Shown here: in pieces, positions 1-10,685 of the stretch | How positions within the stretch are numbered: the stretch's first letter is position 1 | Layout of the letters: each line of letters begins with the position of its first letter | Assembly: GCA_964036195.1 (NCBI GenBank) | Contig: OZ038459.1 | Location: 744,001-808,000 of the forward strand | Direction: 5' to 3' | DNA from: Sphaerolaimus hirsutus | Taxonomy: Eukaryota > Nematoda > Chromadorea > Monhysterida > Sphaerolaimidae | Length of the DNA: 64,000 nt | The notes under the pieces: generated by a model | What the model was told of the DNA's origin: nothing | What the model saw: the letters and a program-made list of their open reading frames with translations, nothing else | The model's database searches: none | Made by a program: the position numbers and the translations under genes

Positions 1-110
1 AAAAGTAGAAAATTTTTACTTTACATTTTCTGTATTCAGGTGTGACTAAAAATAAAATACTTTACGTTTACGTTTACTTTGAAAAAAGTTCAGTACTTTA
101 AACAACTCTG
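1..110. mobile_element. Right end of a hAT-like MITE (CAGAGTTGTTAAA family), cut by window edge
   Basis: The stretch ends in AACAACTCTG and contains ACGTTTACGTTTAC arrays. Its last about 80 bases resemble the right end of the complete element at 61943-62558, which has a perfect 8-bp target duplication. Only the right part is inside the window. Confidence 0.6.
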
Positions 111-1116
111 CTGTAATGATGCCCGCCTAAAGTAGCACCCTCTACTTTACGGCCGGGTTTACTTTACGACCGGACCATCCCCTTAGATGACATGTGCATG
201 TAATTTGTTCCCAGTGCATGTAGCACCGATGTGCTGAGTGGTGTGGTGCAGCACAACTTTGCCATGCCACCCCCACCATGTGCTGCAATGGGGCTGCACA
301 ATGAAATATATCCCCTGCCATCACTATATGAAAATTGATTTACATGAAAATCATAATTATATATTTGCATGTATAAATATTTGTTTATGTATTTGCAAAT
401 CAAAATAACAAATCACATGTGCATGTGATCTAAACCAACTGTCACTTATCAATTGCCCATTGCTCATCTATGCATGCTAACCCCCTGCCCACTGCTCAAC
501 TGCACCCCCAACCAGGGGCATAGTGAGCAACGGGTTTAGATTAGCAGCGAGTAGAAGTATACAAGCAGCAGGTCTAGATAAGCAACAGGTTTAGATGACC
601 GTTGTGTAGCACGCCAGCACCATCATTGGTTGAATGTGTTAATCAATGTCTTGAAATGAAATTGTGAAATGACACACATTGTGGAGTGACATTGTGACTG
701 TAAATTAATGCACCCAATCACTCATTTATCTCAACCTGCTGTCACTCATCCCCCCACACTGCATTGCCACAACACACAACCTACCTGCCCACTACTCATC
801 TATACACGCATACATGAGTAGCGGGTATGGGTAGTGGGAGGAATTGGATGAGTGGCGGGTCTAGATGAGTAGTGGGTTTAGACGAGTACTACGCCATAAA
901 AGTATAAACTTAGACCTATATCATGTATTTTCATAAAAAATGTACATGTCACTCAGCAGAAGCTAAATTTCCACTGGGCTGAACTTAGCATTCCGGAATT
1001 TATATATGATAAACCAATGAAAATTTACCAATTAAACAACTACCCACACTCAAACAAATGTTGAATCCCTCAAATGTGTTGTTTAAATATACATACATTA
1101 AAAAGCGTGAACTGAC
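111..1116. other. AT-rich non-coding DNA left of the first exon
   Basis: On the minus strand this lies downstream of the last visible CoA-transferase exon, so it is probably intron. It holds degenerate inverted motifs around 465-620 and 780-900 (ACTGCTCATCTA on one side, TAGATGAGTAG on the other), suggesting an old fold-back repeat. I see no further exon. Confidence 0.4.
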
Positions 1117-1290
1117 CCTGATCATCAGGGGGGCTAACGTGAACAATGCTCAGATCCAAATCAACAATTTTCTTCCTAAAAACCCAATGAATTTCGGACA
1201 AAAACACGGAAATATGGTCTGCCCTTCCCTCGGCGACGGCTTTGCGCACTTTTTTGTCCAAATGAAAGCCGCACGAACGGATGATGCTTG
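1117..1290 (-). CDS. CoA-transferase internal exon (GRADHISVFLSEI block)
   Basis: The acceptor is AAAATGCAG and the donor is CAGG|GTCAGT. The exon encodes KKVRKAVAEGRADHISVFLS, then EIHWVFRKKIVDLDLSIVHV, then SPPDDQ. This corresponds to the family segment NVR(K/E)AVxxGRADxxPxFLSEIPxxF...LDVALVxVSPPD. Confidence 0.88.
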
Positions 1291-4200
1291 CTGCATTTTG
1301 AAGAGCCCAGAAAGTTTGTTGTTTTGAAAAATGTTTGATGTTTGTGTGTGTCGGAAAGAGTTCAGGAAATAATTAGAAAATGCGATGTAATCGAAATACA
1401 CTACCGTGCAGAATAGTTGAGACTTTTTGCACTGCTTGAGTAATGTTGCCAGAATTTGGAAATGGTCAATATGTAAAACATTTGGATACTATACATGGGT
1501 ACCCTGGGGGGTTGACTACACGTGCCCAGGATGACTGCCCCTCAAGTTCAAATCTGCATATATTCCTAGTGTACAAACCATAGTTGGAAAAACGTATTTA
1601 CGTTTACCCGAAATACCCGGTTATTTGGTTACTTAGATTTACGTTTACGTTTACGTTTTCCAAAAATACCATTATGTTTTGTTACGTTTTCCTAACCAAA
1701 ATACCCGGGTACTAGGGAAAACGTAAAAAGTCTGATCTTTAGTGGCTTCTTAGTGGCCGCGCCCTCAGACGGAACTGCATATTTCCATGAATTCTCTACA
1801 GATTTTGATTGTCGAGCACTAAAAATGATCAGAATGATGTGGCGATCCCATAAGTGCAGCGATTAGGATGATTACAAACCATAGCTAAAACATTTTATAA
1901 ACTCCAATCATAGTCACTATTGTCTACCGACCATAGTCGATGCCACACAGATGTAGGTAACTGTATTTTGTCATAATCTGACAACAAATTATGAACAAAA
2001 TAGTGAAAGAAATGTCATATATATGATTAATAATTCAACACAATTCCAGGTACTCTCTTCAGATAGGTGTGGCAGATTTCAAAGTATATTTGATGGAGTG
2101 TTTTTCCAAAATAGACTAAAAACAGTTGTAAAAGTTTCAATGCACTGCAATTACCGTCTGTTCCCCTTACATCGGTGGCTGTAGTGGCCATTTAGCCATG
2201 GGCTTGTGAAATTTGCTAAAATAATCAATTTGGGAACAAAATAATTTGAATGAAAATTATGTATCAGATTTAATTACAAAAAGGTGTAATTTTTGCTAAA
2301 TTTTTATGTTTATCTCATCGCTGTTTGTGTTAGAAAATTATCATTTGTTATAGTTGTCTCACTCATGTTGTTGATTATGGTGAGCATGTAGTGCTAAAGA
2401 CATGAAGATATTGCATGGATATCAGCGATTTCAAAGCACAGTGGCAAATACGACACATAACATTTTTACGTTTACGCTTTTTTTTACGTATTCCTTGGTA
2501 TTTTAAAAATACCTTACGTTTTAGTATTTATACTTTTGATTTGGAAAAGGTATTTACGTTTACGTTTACGTTTTCTAAAAATACCAGTATTTGTACAACT
2601 CTGGTACAAACATATCAACTCAGTTTGTTCATGTTTCAGAATAGTTGAGACTTTTCTTGTTTTGGGCAGTAGCCACCCAGTATCTCACTTTAAAGTCTAT
2701 ATCCAATTCCTATGTTCATTTTTTAACAACATTTTTAGCATGGCAACTGCTTGCCTGCATTGCTGAGCTCTGTGTGCAGCAAGAAACATTCTAAGCATGA
2801 GCAGCATATGGCAATGCATATATGGAACTGTAGCATTTATTTATTTTTGCTTTTTGCTGCAGTTTTGCATCCATTGCCAGCAACTCAGAAATGGGGGTAG
2901 GCATACTACGGAGTGGGGCTATTTGGTGTGTAATTTTGAGGTTTTGGCTTTGCTCTATTAGGGAGAAAAGTTGGCCCAACTGTGAATGAGTAATGTGTAA
3001 TTATTTTGTATGGAATGAAGATGAAAGCTTGTGAGTGCTATAACTTTTGATTGGAAAAAGATATTGAAAAAGAATTTTGTCATATTAATTCTCTCTATCT
3101 TAAGTATTTTATAGACTGTTTGAAAACACAAATTTATTCCTGAAAACCCTAGTAAAATCAGCATAAAATATTGAGACACCATTGATAATTTTGAAGTGCC
3201 ATAACTTTTAATTGGAAAAAGATATTGAACTCATTTTTGTTTTAAATGAATCCCTGTTGTCTAAAGTATATGATAGCAATTTCAAAAAATCATGATTCCA
3301 TGTTCAAAAACTGGGTAAAATCGACATACAGAAATTAGACATCACTAAACCGACCGCAAAAATAGAATCTGCAGGTTTTCCCAATCATTTTAAGTGTTGA
3401 ATGATCGAAATCGGCCCAGAAATGGTCGAGTGATCAAGCTTTAAAGACACTCATCCAGATTGCCCATTTTTGGTATATTTATTGACCATATTTTTATAGA
3501 CCCCCCTTATCTCGGGCCTGGGGGATTTTTTGAGCAAACAAAATTTTTTCGTGCTAGCCCCAGCATCGAACCCCCACATACTCAAACGGCATCCAAATTG
3601 GGCAAGGGACAAGAAATTGGGAAGCAAAAAAGTGTGGTGGACCCACAGCCTACTGTTTATCTATGTGTGAAAAGTCTCAACTATTCTGCACGGTAGTGTA
3701 TATTTACCTTGTAAATTACGCGCTTGCATAGTGAGCTTCATAAGGGCGAGTGCAGGGGATCTTTCACGAACTAATTCCAAGAGCCTCGAGATTTCTCAAT
3801 TTTTTTTCACGAAAAATCTATTTGCAGAAAAAAGTCTTGCAACACAAACGAACAATCGAATCCGTCCGCGAGCCACTTCATGTCGCCGTACAAATGCAAG
3901 TGGTAGAAGCGAATGCCCCGTTTTCCACTCTGCACCGCGTAATCTGTGATCGCGTCCAACAGCGGCGTGGGCGTGGCCGCCGTGCCGTGCACGAAGATTC
4001 GCTGCTCGTCTTCGATGTATCTGTTTTAAGGCGATTTTTTGAAAAGTTAAAAAAATAAAAGTGATTTTGAATTCTCGGAGATAAACAAATGCAATTTTTT
4101 TAAACCAACTTTTCCACCGCCTGCTCCACGCTCATCCAAGCCGGCTGATGTCCACAAACCGGGTGCACCGGTTCCGGACTGTACGAATAATAATTCCGTT

Positions 4201-4348
4201 TTTGAATACCCGACGGGCCGGCGGCTACATTTTTCGGGTACCGGGTACCCGGTTTTGATAGGGACAAGAAATTCAGACAGTTTTGACTGGAAATTATCGG
4301 CGCGCAGCGAGCGAATGAACACCGCAATAAGGTGCTAGAGAAGGACAT
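1117..4348 (-). CDS. Mitochondrial 4-hydroxybutyrate/acetyl-CoA-type CoA-transferase (5' part)
   Basis: This gene reads leftward and its 3' part lies beyond the window. Exon 1 (4348-4110) begins with an Arg/Ser-rich, acid-free leader typical of a mitochondrial presequence, then PEPVHPVCGHQPAWMSVEQAV. Exon 2 (4020-3892) carries the family block QRIFVHGTAATPTPLL followed by FYHLHL. A later exon (1290-1117) carries RKAVAEGRADHISVFLSEI and HVSPPDDQG, the conserved N-lobe of class-I-like CoA-transferases that move CoA between acetyl-CoA and short acids. The exon 1 to exon 2 phase (2) agrees if the donor is AA|GTTGGT at 4109. Exon 2 ends in phase 2 and the 1290 exon begins needing phase 1, so at least one exon between them is missing or is the weak candidate at 3708-3784. 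The enzyme's exact substrate cannot be read from this part. Confidence 0.85.
1399..3698. mobile_element. 2.3 kb TA-flanked inverted-repeat element inside the CoA-transferase gene
   Basis: Both ends read CACTACCGTGCAGAATAGTT in inverted orientation, and each is flanked by TA (1397-1398 and 3699-3700), as in Tc1/mariner-type insertions. No transposase reading frame is visible. Inside are nested pieces, including ACGTTTACG arrays at about 1590-1720 and 2460-2590 that resemble the CAACTCTG family. Confidence 0.85.
3708..3784 (-). CDS. Weak candidate for a missing CoA-transferase exon
   Basis: A stop-free 77-base segment has AG before it, AAG|GTAAAT after it, and phases that join exon 2 to the exon at 1290. 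Its translation does not resemble the Gly-Pro/Tyr-rich segment usually found here in the family, so the match of phase may be chance. Confidence 0.2.
3892..4020 (-). CDS. CoA-transferase exon 2 (VHGTAATPTPLL block)
   Basis: The acceptor is TTAAAACAG ending at 4021. The exon reads YIEDEQRIFVHGTAATPTPLL and then YHLHL up to a donor GTACGG at 3891. HGxAATP is a diagnostic motif of the 4-hydroxybutyrate CoA-transferase/acetyl-CoA hydrolase family. Confidence 0.85.
4110..4348 (-). CDS. CoA-transferase exon 1 (start codon, mitochondrial leader)
   Basis: The ATG is at 4348-4346 and the first about 30 residues look like a matrix-targeting leader. The reading frame stays open to the proposed donor at 4109. 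A donor at TTG|GTTTAA three bases later would give the wrong phase for exon 2. Confidence 0.8.
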
Positions 4349-4552
4349 TTTTGTTGGTGGCGTTGTTAAGAATTTAAAATTTAAAAATAATTACTTTTGG
4401 CCTGGATTATGCATATTTACCTGCGTGTTTTAAAGATTGTATAATATTTACTTATGGTCATTTTTATTTGTAGGGTATGGCGAACGGCTGTCAATGAAGC
4501 CAACGCAAATGTCACTGAAAGTGCAGCACATGAATGTCACGTGAATGCAAAC

Positions 4553-5425
4553 TAGTGATGGAATGACGCCACGGCGCTGGCGCCCTTTTGTTGTTTGGAT
4601 GGCGCCAGAACTTGCGGCAAAATTCTGCATATAAATGTGACCAAATAGGACATTTTTGGACATTTTATTGTAAAATTGTTACACAAAGCAGTCAATGTAC
4701 CATATTTCCTTGAAATACCCCTCGAATTAAACCCCCCTTGAAATACCTCCCATCTGGAATAAGGTACATCATGTACACTATGCACATGATGTATTAATCT
4801 ATGCCAATATGCATCACAGCCACAAATAAGACTAGTTCATGTAGCCATCCTGTAAATATATCCAGTTTGTAACTTTTATTACCAGGTTTGGGTATGTAAA
4901 AGCCCATCTTTACTACGATCTGTCTCAAAAATTTCTGGGGAAAGAATACAACCACCCCTCAAATAAACCCCACCCACCCCTTGAAATGCCCCACTCGAAA
5001 TTTGCACTCAATTTGAAATTTTGCATACCCCTATGGGTATACGGTTAGCTGCGATGTAAATTGGCAGCCATTACAACATCATGTCCATTGCAAACATGAT
5101 GTAAAACCTTGTTACAGATGGGGGGAGGGTGTTGAGTGGGGGTTATTTTTCCCCAGCTCGCTCAGACCTGGGGGTATTTTGAAGGGGGGTTAATTCAAGG
5201 TGTATTTGGATGAAATACAGTAACATACTGCTCCTCTAAAAAAGCTGGTTATGATATGCGTGCTAAAATAGTGACTTTTATCCCAGCATCTTTTTTCTGG
5301 CGCACTTTGGCGCCCGACGACATTTTTTCAGATAGCGCCGTTGGCGCCATTTTTTTCTGGCGTCCTGCGCCATTATTTTGAATGGCGCCATGGCGCCATT
5401 GGCGCCCGGCGCTTTTCCATCACTA
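4553..5425. mobile_element. hAT-like MITE, TAGTGATGGAA ends, GGCGCC arms
   Basis: The element is flanked by a perfect 8-bp duplication ATGCAAAC (4545-4552 and 5426-5433). Its ends are TAGTGATGG and inverted TTCCATCACTA. The arms are dense in GGCGCC/TGGCGCCA. A C-rich TATTTCCTTGAAATACC element is nested in the middle (about 4697-5222). Confidence 0.9.
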
Positions 5426-5433
5426 ATGCAAAC

Positions 5434-6771
5434 TAATGTGCTGCAATCCCCCATATGGGTTTGATTGTAATATGCGATCAAATGGCATGCAACGAACGCT
5501 GCATTTAATTTTTGAAGATTCTGCAAATGGAAAGTGTAAAATGATTGGTGTTGTGCGGTAGTATACGCAGTGGACATCACACTTAATATGAAAACCTACC
5601 ACAACCCATCTGGATAATGAACCAAAAATTATGCAGTTTCTTCATCATAAAAATATATCGTTTTTACTATGGAATACTTATCGTGAAATTAATCACAAGA
5701 TTTTATTTAAAAAATTATGGTAGGATTCTGCGCATACGTTGCGGTCTGCCGAGTACACCAAATTTCAGCACAAAATAGCACTTTGCATGCGAATTTCATG
5801 TGCACGTCACATGCATGCACATGCACGGCCAGATCATCTAAAATGCTGAAGTGCCTGATTTTAAATGCTACTGTGCTACAGTTGCTACTATGCCAGCATG
5901 ATATTTTCTCATGCCAGTCATTTTACACAATTCTGCAACACTATATATCATGTCAGTGCTACACTTTAGCTGCTGCATAATTTTTTTGTGTTCCCAAATC
6001 GTCATGATCCAAGCTGTCATGTTTGGTGCGGTCATGACCGAAATCATAAAAGAATTGAATGGGCTTTATTTCTAATTGTCATAACTTCTAATTTTAATAC
6101 CTTTTCTACTTCTATACCTTAAAAACCCTATATCTGGTTCAACCCTATATATAAGTATATAAAAACCCTATAATATTAAAACGCTGAGGTTCAAATCAAG
6201 ACCCGTGTGTTTCAGCAGAGGTATACCTAAATAGGTAGATAGTTTGAGTGCTGGCTGTTGGGGTTAGATATATAAAAACATGAGATTTAAAAAAGCACTG
6301 GGGTCCTTGCACTGTTTTAATAATGTGATTTTTTTTAAAAGCGGTTGAAAAAAGCTTTGGCCATTCTCAGTCACAAATTGTAAATGTGACTTGCAAATGC
6401 AACAATGTGCCTACACACACTAGTTTTACCCGTGATTTCGTGTGAAAACTGAAATTTTTTCAAATGCAAATTAACGAACACGGTTGAATGATTTTATTCA
6501 ATTTTAATTGGAATTTAATTTAATGAACATTAAAATTTAAAAATTTGAAAACTAAAACACATATAGCATACAATAAGAGTAGGCTGGATGTGGCCATGTG
6601 GCCATTTCAGTTTTCACGTCGGTCACGGTGACAACTAGTGTGTGTAGGGCCATTGCGACTGGCGGAGTAGTATTTATGTTAAATGTTCAGCAAATATTTA
6701 CATAACTTATGCAATCAAATGTATTTCGTGCTGAACATACATATGAGCGTATTTATAACATATAAACATAA
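5434..6771. other. Non-coding stretch, no gene recognised
   Basis: AT-rich sequence with only short chance frames. A diffuse fold-back pair occurs near 6410 and 6630 (cacacactagttttaccc and actagtgtgtgtagggcc). Nothing here resembles a known exon. Confidence 0.4.
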
Positions 6772-7259
6772 AGCCGGAATTAGAGCTCAGCGTCGATTCG
6801 ACGTAAAATGACGACGTAAAATGACGTCGTAAAATTAATTACACGAGTGTGGATCATGCTACGGGTCTACAATTTTCTAAGGATAATATATGAATCAATA
6901 CCCTACTCGTGTCCAATACTGAGTGTTATCAGCCACAACTAGAGCGAATTGAAAAATTCAATTTTTCTCATTTTACGTCAGGGAACTAACTTTACATTTC
7001 ACGTCAACGGTTGCTTGCAATCATTGACGTGAAATGTAAAATTTGTTCCCTGGCATAAAATGATGACGTAGACTAATAAAAATTGAATTTTTCAATTCGC
7101 TCTAGTTGTGGCTGATAACACTAAGTATTGGACACAATTAAGGTATTGATTCATATATTATCCTTAACAAATTGTAGGCCCGTAGCATGATCCACACTCG
7201 TGTAATTAATTTTACGACGTCATTTTACGTCGAATCGACGCTGAGCTTCAATTCCGGCT
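6772..7259. mobile_element. 488-bp fold-back MITE with TAA target duplications
   Basis: Nearly the whole element is one long inverted repeat: AGCCGGAATTAGAGCTCAGC at the left is matched by its inverse at the right, and CGTCGATTCGACGTAAAATG follows inward. It is flanked by TAA (6769-6771, 7260-7262). Half of another copy lies at about 46312-46495. Confidence 0.9.
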
Positions 7260-7971
7260 TAAGAGTACATAAAGGTAAGTAAATATGCATTTGATACGTT
7301 ACGCATTGCACCCATCCTCAAATAAACAGAAACTACTACGTGACAGCAGACGCAATTTCAACGACATTGATTGATGACCGCCGCTCGAATTATGTAAAGA
7401 AATGTCCAAATGTAAGTAAATGGGACGGGATTTACACGAGAAAATCGAGAGAACGCGACGCGGAGTAATTACTTACAATCAGCTAGTATTTTAATAGGAG
7501 CCAAGATTTTACAGGGTTAGTCAAATCAGTGAACAAATCTAGCACCACACTGCACAAGTTTCAATACGAATAGATCACCTTAAGTAGTTTCATTCCAAAA
7601 GTGCACAAATCCACAAATTTGGATTTTCAAAATTTAAAAGTTTGGCAATGAGCCGACGGCGCAATTTTCGACTGACAAAACTTGCTCCACACTTTCCTTT
7701 CGGATACCTTTGGCATTTGTCTATGTTTTTTTATAGCCGCAACTTTTGTCGCCCATCAAACATTTCAAAAATTAAAAAATGTCCCACAGCTGAAAAAGTG
7801 TAAAAATAGAGTTCCTATTTTAAAAGCAACAACATCCAAGTAAAACAATACCCTTTCACTGACAGAAGCGACAAATAAAGTAAACAAAACTGGAACTCTG
7901 TCTGATAAACATCACAATCGATTGCAAAACGTGCTAATGAGGGAAATTTCCTAAGGTAGTAACCAGTAGTG
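7260..7971. other. Non-coding stretch, no gene recognised
   Basis: Only short chance frames. No splice-flanked exon of a recognised family was found. Confidence 0.35.
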
Positions 7972-7972
7972 A

Positions 7973-10616
7973 TGTAAAGGCACTTAGGCACCGGTGACCC
8001 GGTGCTGGGCACCAGCACCGGTGTGGTGCTTTTGCGATGTTCAGTGATGCTACCGGCTCTGTGCCTGTAGACATGTAAACTTACCCGGCATGTAGGTAAA
8101 ATATAGATTTTTTTAGACAATAGGTATAGGTATATCCCAAAACAGCGATTTCAAGGCGAAAATCGGCAAAATAAAACAAGAATTAACAATTTTGAGTGAA
8201 AATGTAGGAAAATCACTCAAAATTTTGATCCACATAAATAGATAGACCGCTGGACGAATGGGGGGGGGGGGCTCAGGGGAAAGAAGCCAAAAATTTGCCT
8301 CAGTAATAAGATAGCTGTCCGATTAGGGTCTGGGAGGGCAGCCCCCCATTGGCATCCCTGCAACGGATCTACTGTATATCCTTGAATAAGTCCCCAGGGG
8401 AGTTATTTTTTCGTCAGCGTTTTTGAGGGGGAAGTTATTCAAGGGGGAGGAGTTATTCGAGAGGGGTCTTATTCGAGTATATACGGTACATGCCTAGCAG
8501 GTTTAGATGCCTGGGGAGCCTACGTCCTGGCACCAGACAGAAGAAGTGGAGCACCAGCATTGACAAGATTTCAAGGGAATGAAATTTGTAGCTTCCAAAG
8601 GTATGTGTCTATGTTTAAAAAGTAATGGGATGAAATGCACGTTTAACATGCTGAAACGTGCTAGCGGTGTAGCATATTACTGTTGCCCAGGGCAACTTGC
8701 CCCACCCATATATTAAAATAAACTTAAGCATCTACATTTTAGTGATATTGAAATGTAAGCATTTCGCCAATAGTTGCATTATATAGAACGCATTTCGCCA
8801 ATAGTTGTATAAAACTAAGCACATAGTGCATTAACATGTTGAAAAAATCAAATTTCAACTCTTTTGACATGTGTTCATATGACATACCACATTAAGAAAA
8901 TATCCGTCTTGTAATAGTAAAAACTTTGTCTACGCGTTAAATAATATTGAACTGCAAATTAAAAAAAAGAATACACCATGGGCCAGTTCCGCAAGTTTAC
9001 AAGTTAAGAGTTAAAAGTTAAGAGTTGAGTAAAATGACAAATGGCGAGTTAAGAGTAAAGTTAAAGTTTAAGAGAAAAGTCAAAGTTTAAAAGAAAAGTT
9101 AAAATTTAAGAGTTGAGTTAAAAGTTGAGTTAAATGTTAAGAGTTGAGTTAAAGGTTGAGTTAAATGTTAAGAGTTGAGTTAAAGGTTAAAAGTTGAGTT
9201 AAGAGTTGAGTTAAAGGTTAAAAGGTGAGTTAAAAGTTGATTTAAAAGACATGGGGGAAAAATAAAAAAAAATTTAAAAAATGAATTTGGATCTTGAGAG
9301 CGTTAGATTTGAAACAATGTTCCGCGATTTTTTCTTTTTTTAGCGATAATTTTTTTGCATAGATTATTTTCAAATGACGTACATAAAGTCGGCGGACATT
9401 TCACCCTACAAAATCGGAGAGTTAGAATTCGCTCGTGAATAGAGCGAACAACAAAACTTGTGTCCCACGCGGACGCTAGAAATTAAAAAAGAAAATCATA
9501 TTAAAAGAAAAATGGACGTTTCGCTGCGTTCGTGCGTGCCACGCCCTAGTTATCAACATTTTCAACGTTGCTCGTGAAGAATTTGACCGTTCAAACTACC
9601 GTTTTGCCCTTCAAACTACCATTTTTGTTTTCATTTTATTTTTCATTCATTGGCTCCATTCCAACAGAAGAGAACTTGGCAGCCGGCCAAAATTTCGAAA
9701 TCCGCTATTAATATGAATCAAATAGGCTCACAATAGCTATATAACCATGTATATAAACAAAAATAGCGATTAAGAAGGTGGAAATTGGCAAAGCGAAGCA
9801 AATTTTAACGATTTTTAGCTAACTTTCAGTTTTCACTCTCATTTGTATAATACGTAACTGGTAACTGGGATAAGGGCCAAGTTTTCATACGTGACCCGAT
9901 CTATTCCAATCGTTAAAATATTGCGTCACAATACCTAATGCCGTCATGCACTCTCCACTGGAGAGATTGACGCAAATGTTTGTAGGGTGATACGTCTGCC
10001 GACTTTACAACATTGGCACCATGTCAGCGAACAGCCGTATCGATACCAATTTCACATTTTTATTTTTTATATATTTTTTACCATCATTTTCCACTTGTCT
10101 CTTAACTCTCAACTCTTAACTCAACTCTTAACTCAACCTTTAACCTTTAACTCAACTCTTAACATTCAACTCAACTCTTAAATTTTAACTTTTCTCTTAA
10201 ACTTTAACTTTTCTCTTAAACTTTAACTTTTCTCTTAAACTTTAACTTTACTCTTAACTCGCCATTTGTCATTTTACTCAACTCTTAACTTTTAACTCTT
10301 AACTTTTAACTCTTAACTTGTCCACTTGCGGAATCGGCACCATGTTGAATGTTCCATGCAACTAGTGTCTTTACTACTACTTTCCCAGAGGCCTCAGGTT
10401 TTCTCAGCATTTTTTCTGAGGTTCAATTATATTCTTGGAGATTTTCCGAGATTACATCACATTTGTTCGAACACCCATTTCTGAACACTATGCAACGTAC
10501 TGCATGATACGACGGTGCCCAAGGGTGCCAGGTGCCCTTTTAGTGCGATTTGAGAGGTGCCGGTGCTGTGCGGTGCCATTTCTGGTGCCGGTGTGGTGAG
10601 GTGCCTTTGACATCGC
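7973..10616. mobile_element. Composite TAGTGATGTAAAGGCACC element
   Basis: The left end (TAGTGATGTAAAGGC then GGTGCCGG motifs) and right end (GGTGCCTTTGACATCGCTA) match the complete copy at 56928-57856. The interior holds the nested 8980-10340 element and a G-run segment with TAGATAG motifs (about 8240-8480). No matching target duplication remains. Confidence 0.6.
8980..10340. mobile_element. 1.36 kb element with GGGCCAGTTCCGC / GTGCCGATTCCGC ends and TTAAGAGTTGAG arms
   Basis: Flanked by CAT on both sides (8977-8979, 10341-10343). One end begins GGGCCAGTTCCGC, the other (inverted) GTGCCGATTCCGC. This asymmetry resembles the introner-like family in HMGCR. Each arm is about 250-300 bases of degenerate TTAAGAGTTGAGTTAAA repeats in inverted orientation. 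A short deletion derivative is at about 56662-56880. Confidence 0.85.
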
Positions 10617-10685
10617 TAGTCCATCAAAGGTAACACAAATAGCGTAAACAACTGTCAGTTCAACGACAAGTTTCACAACAACTAT

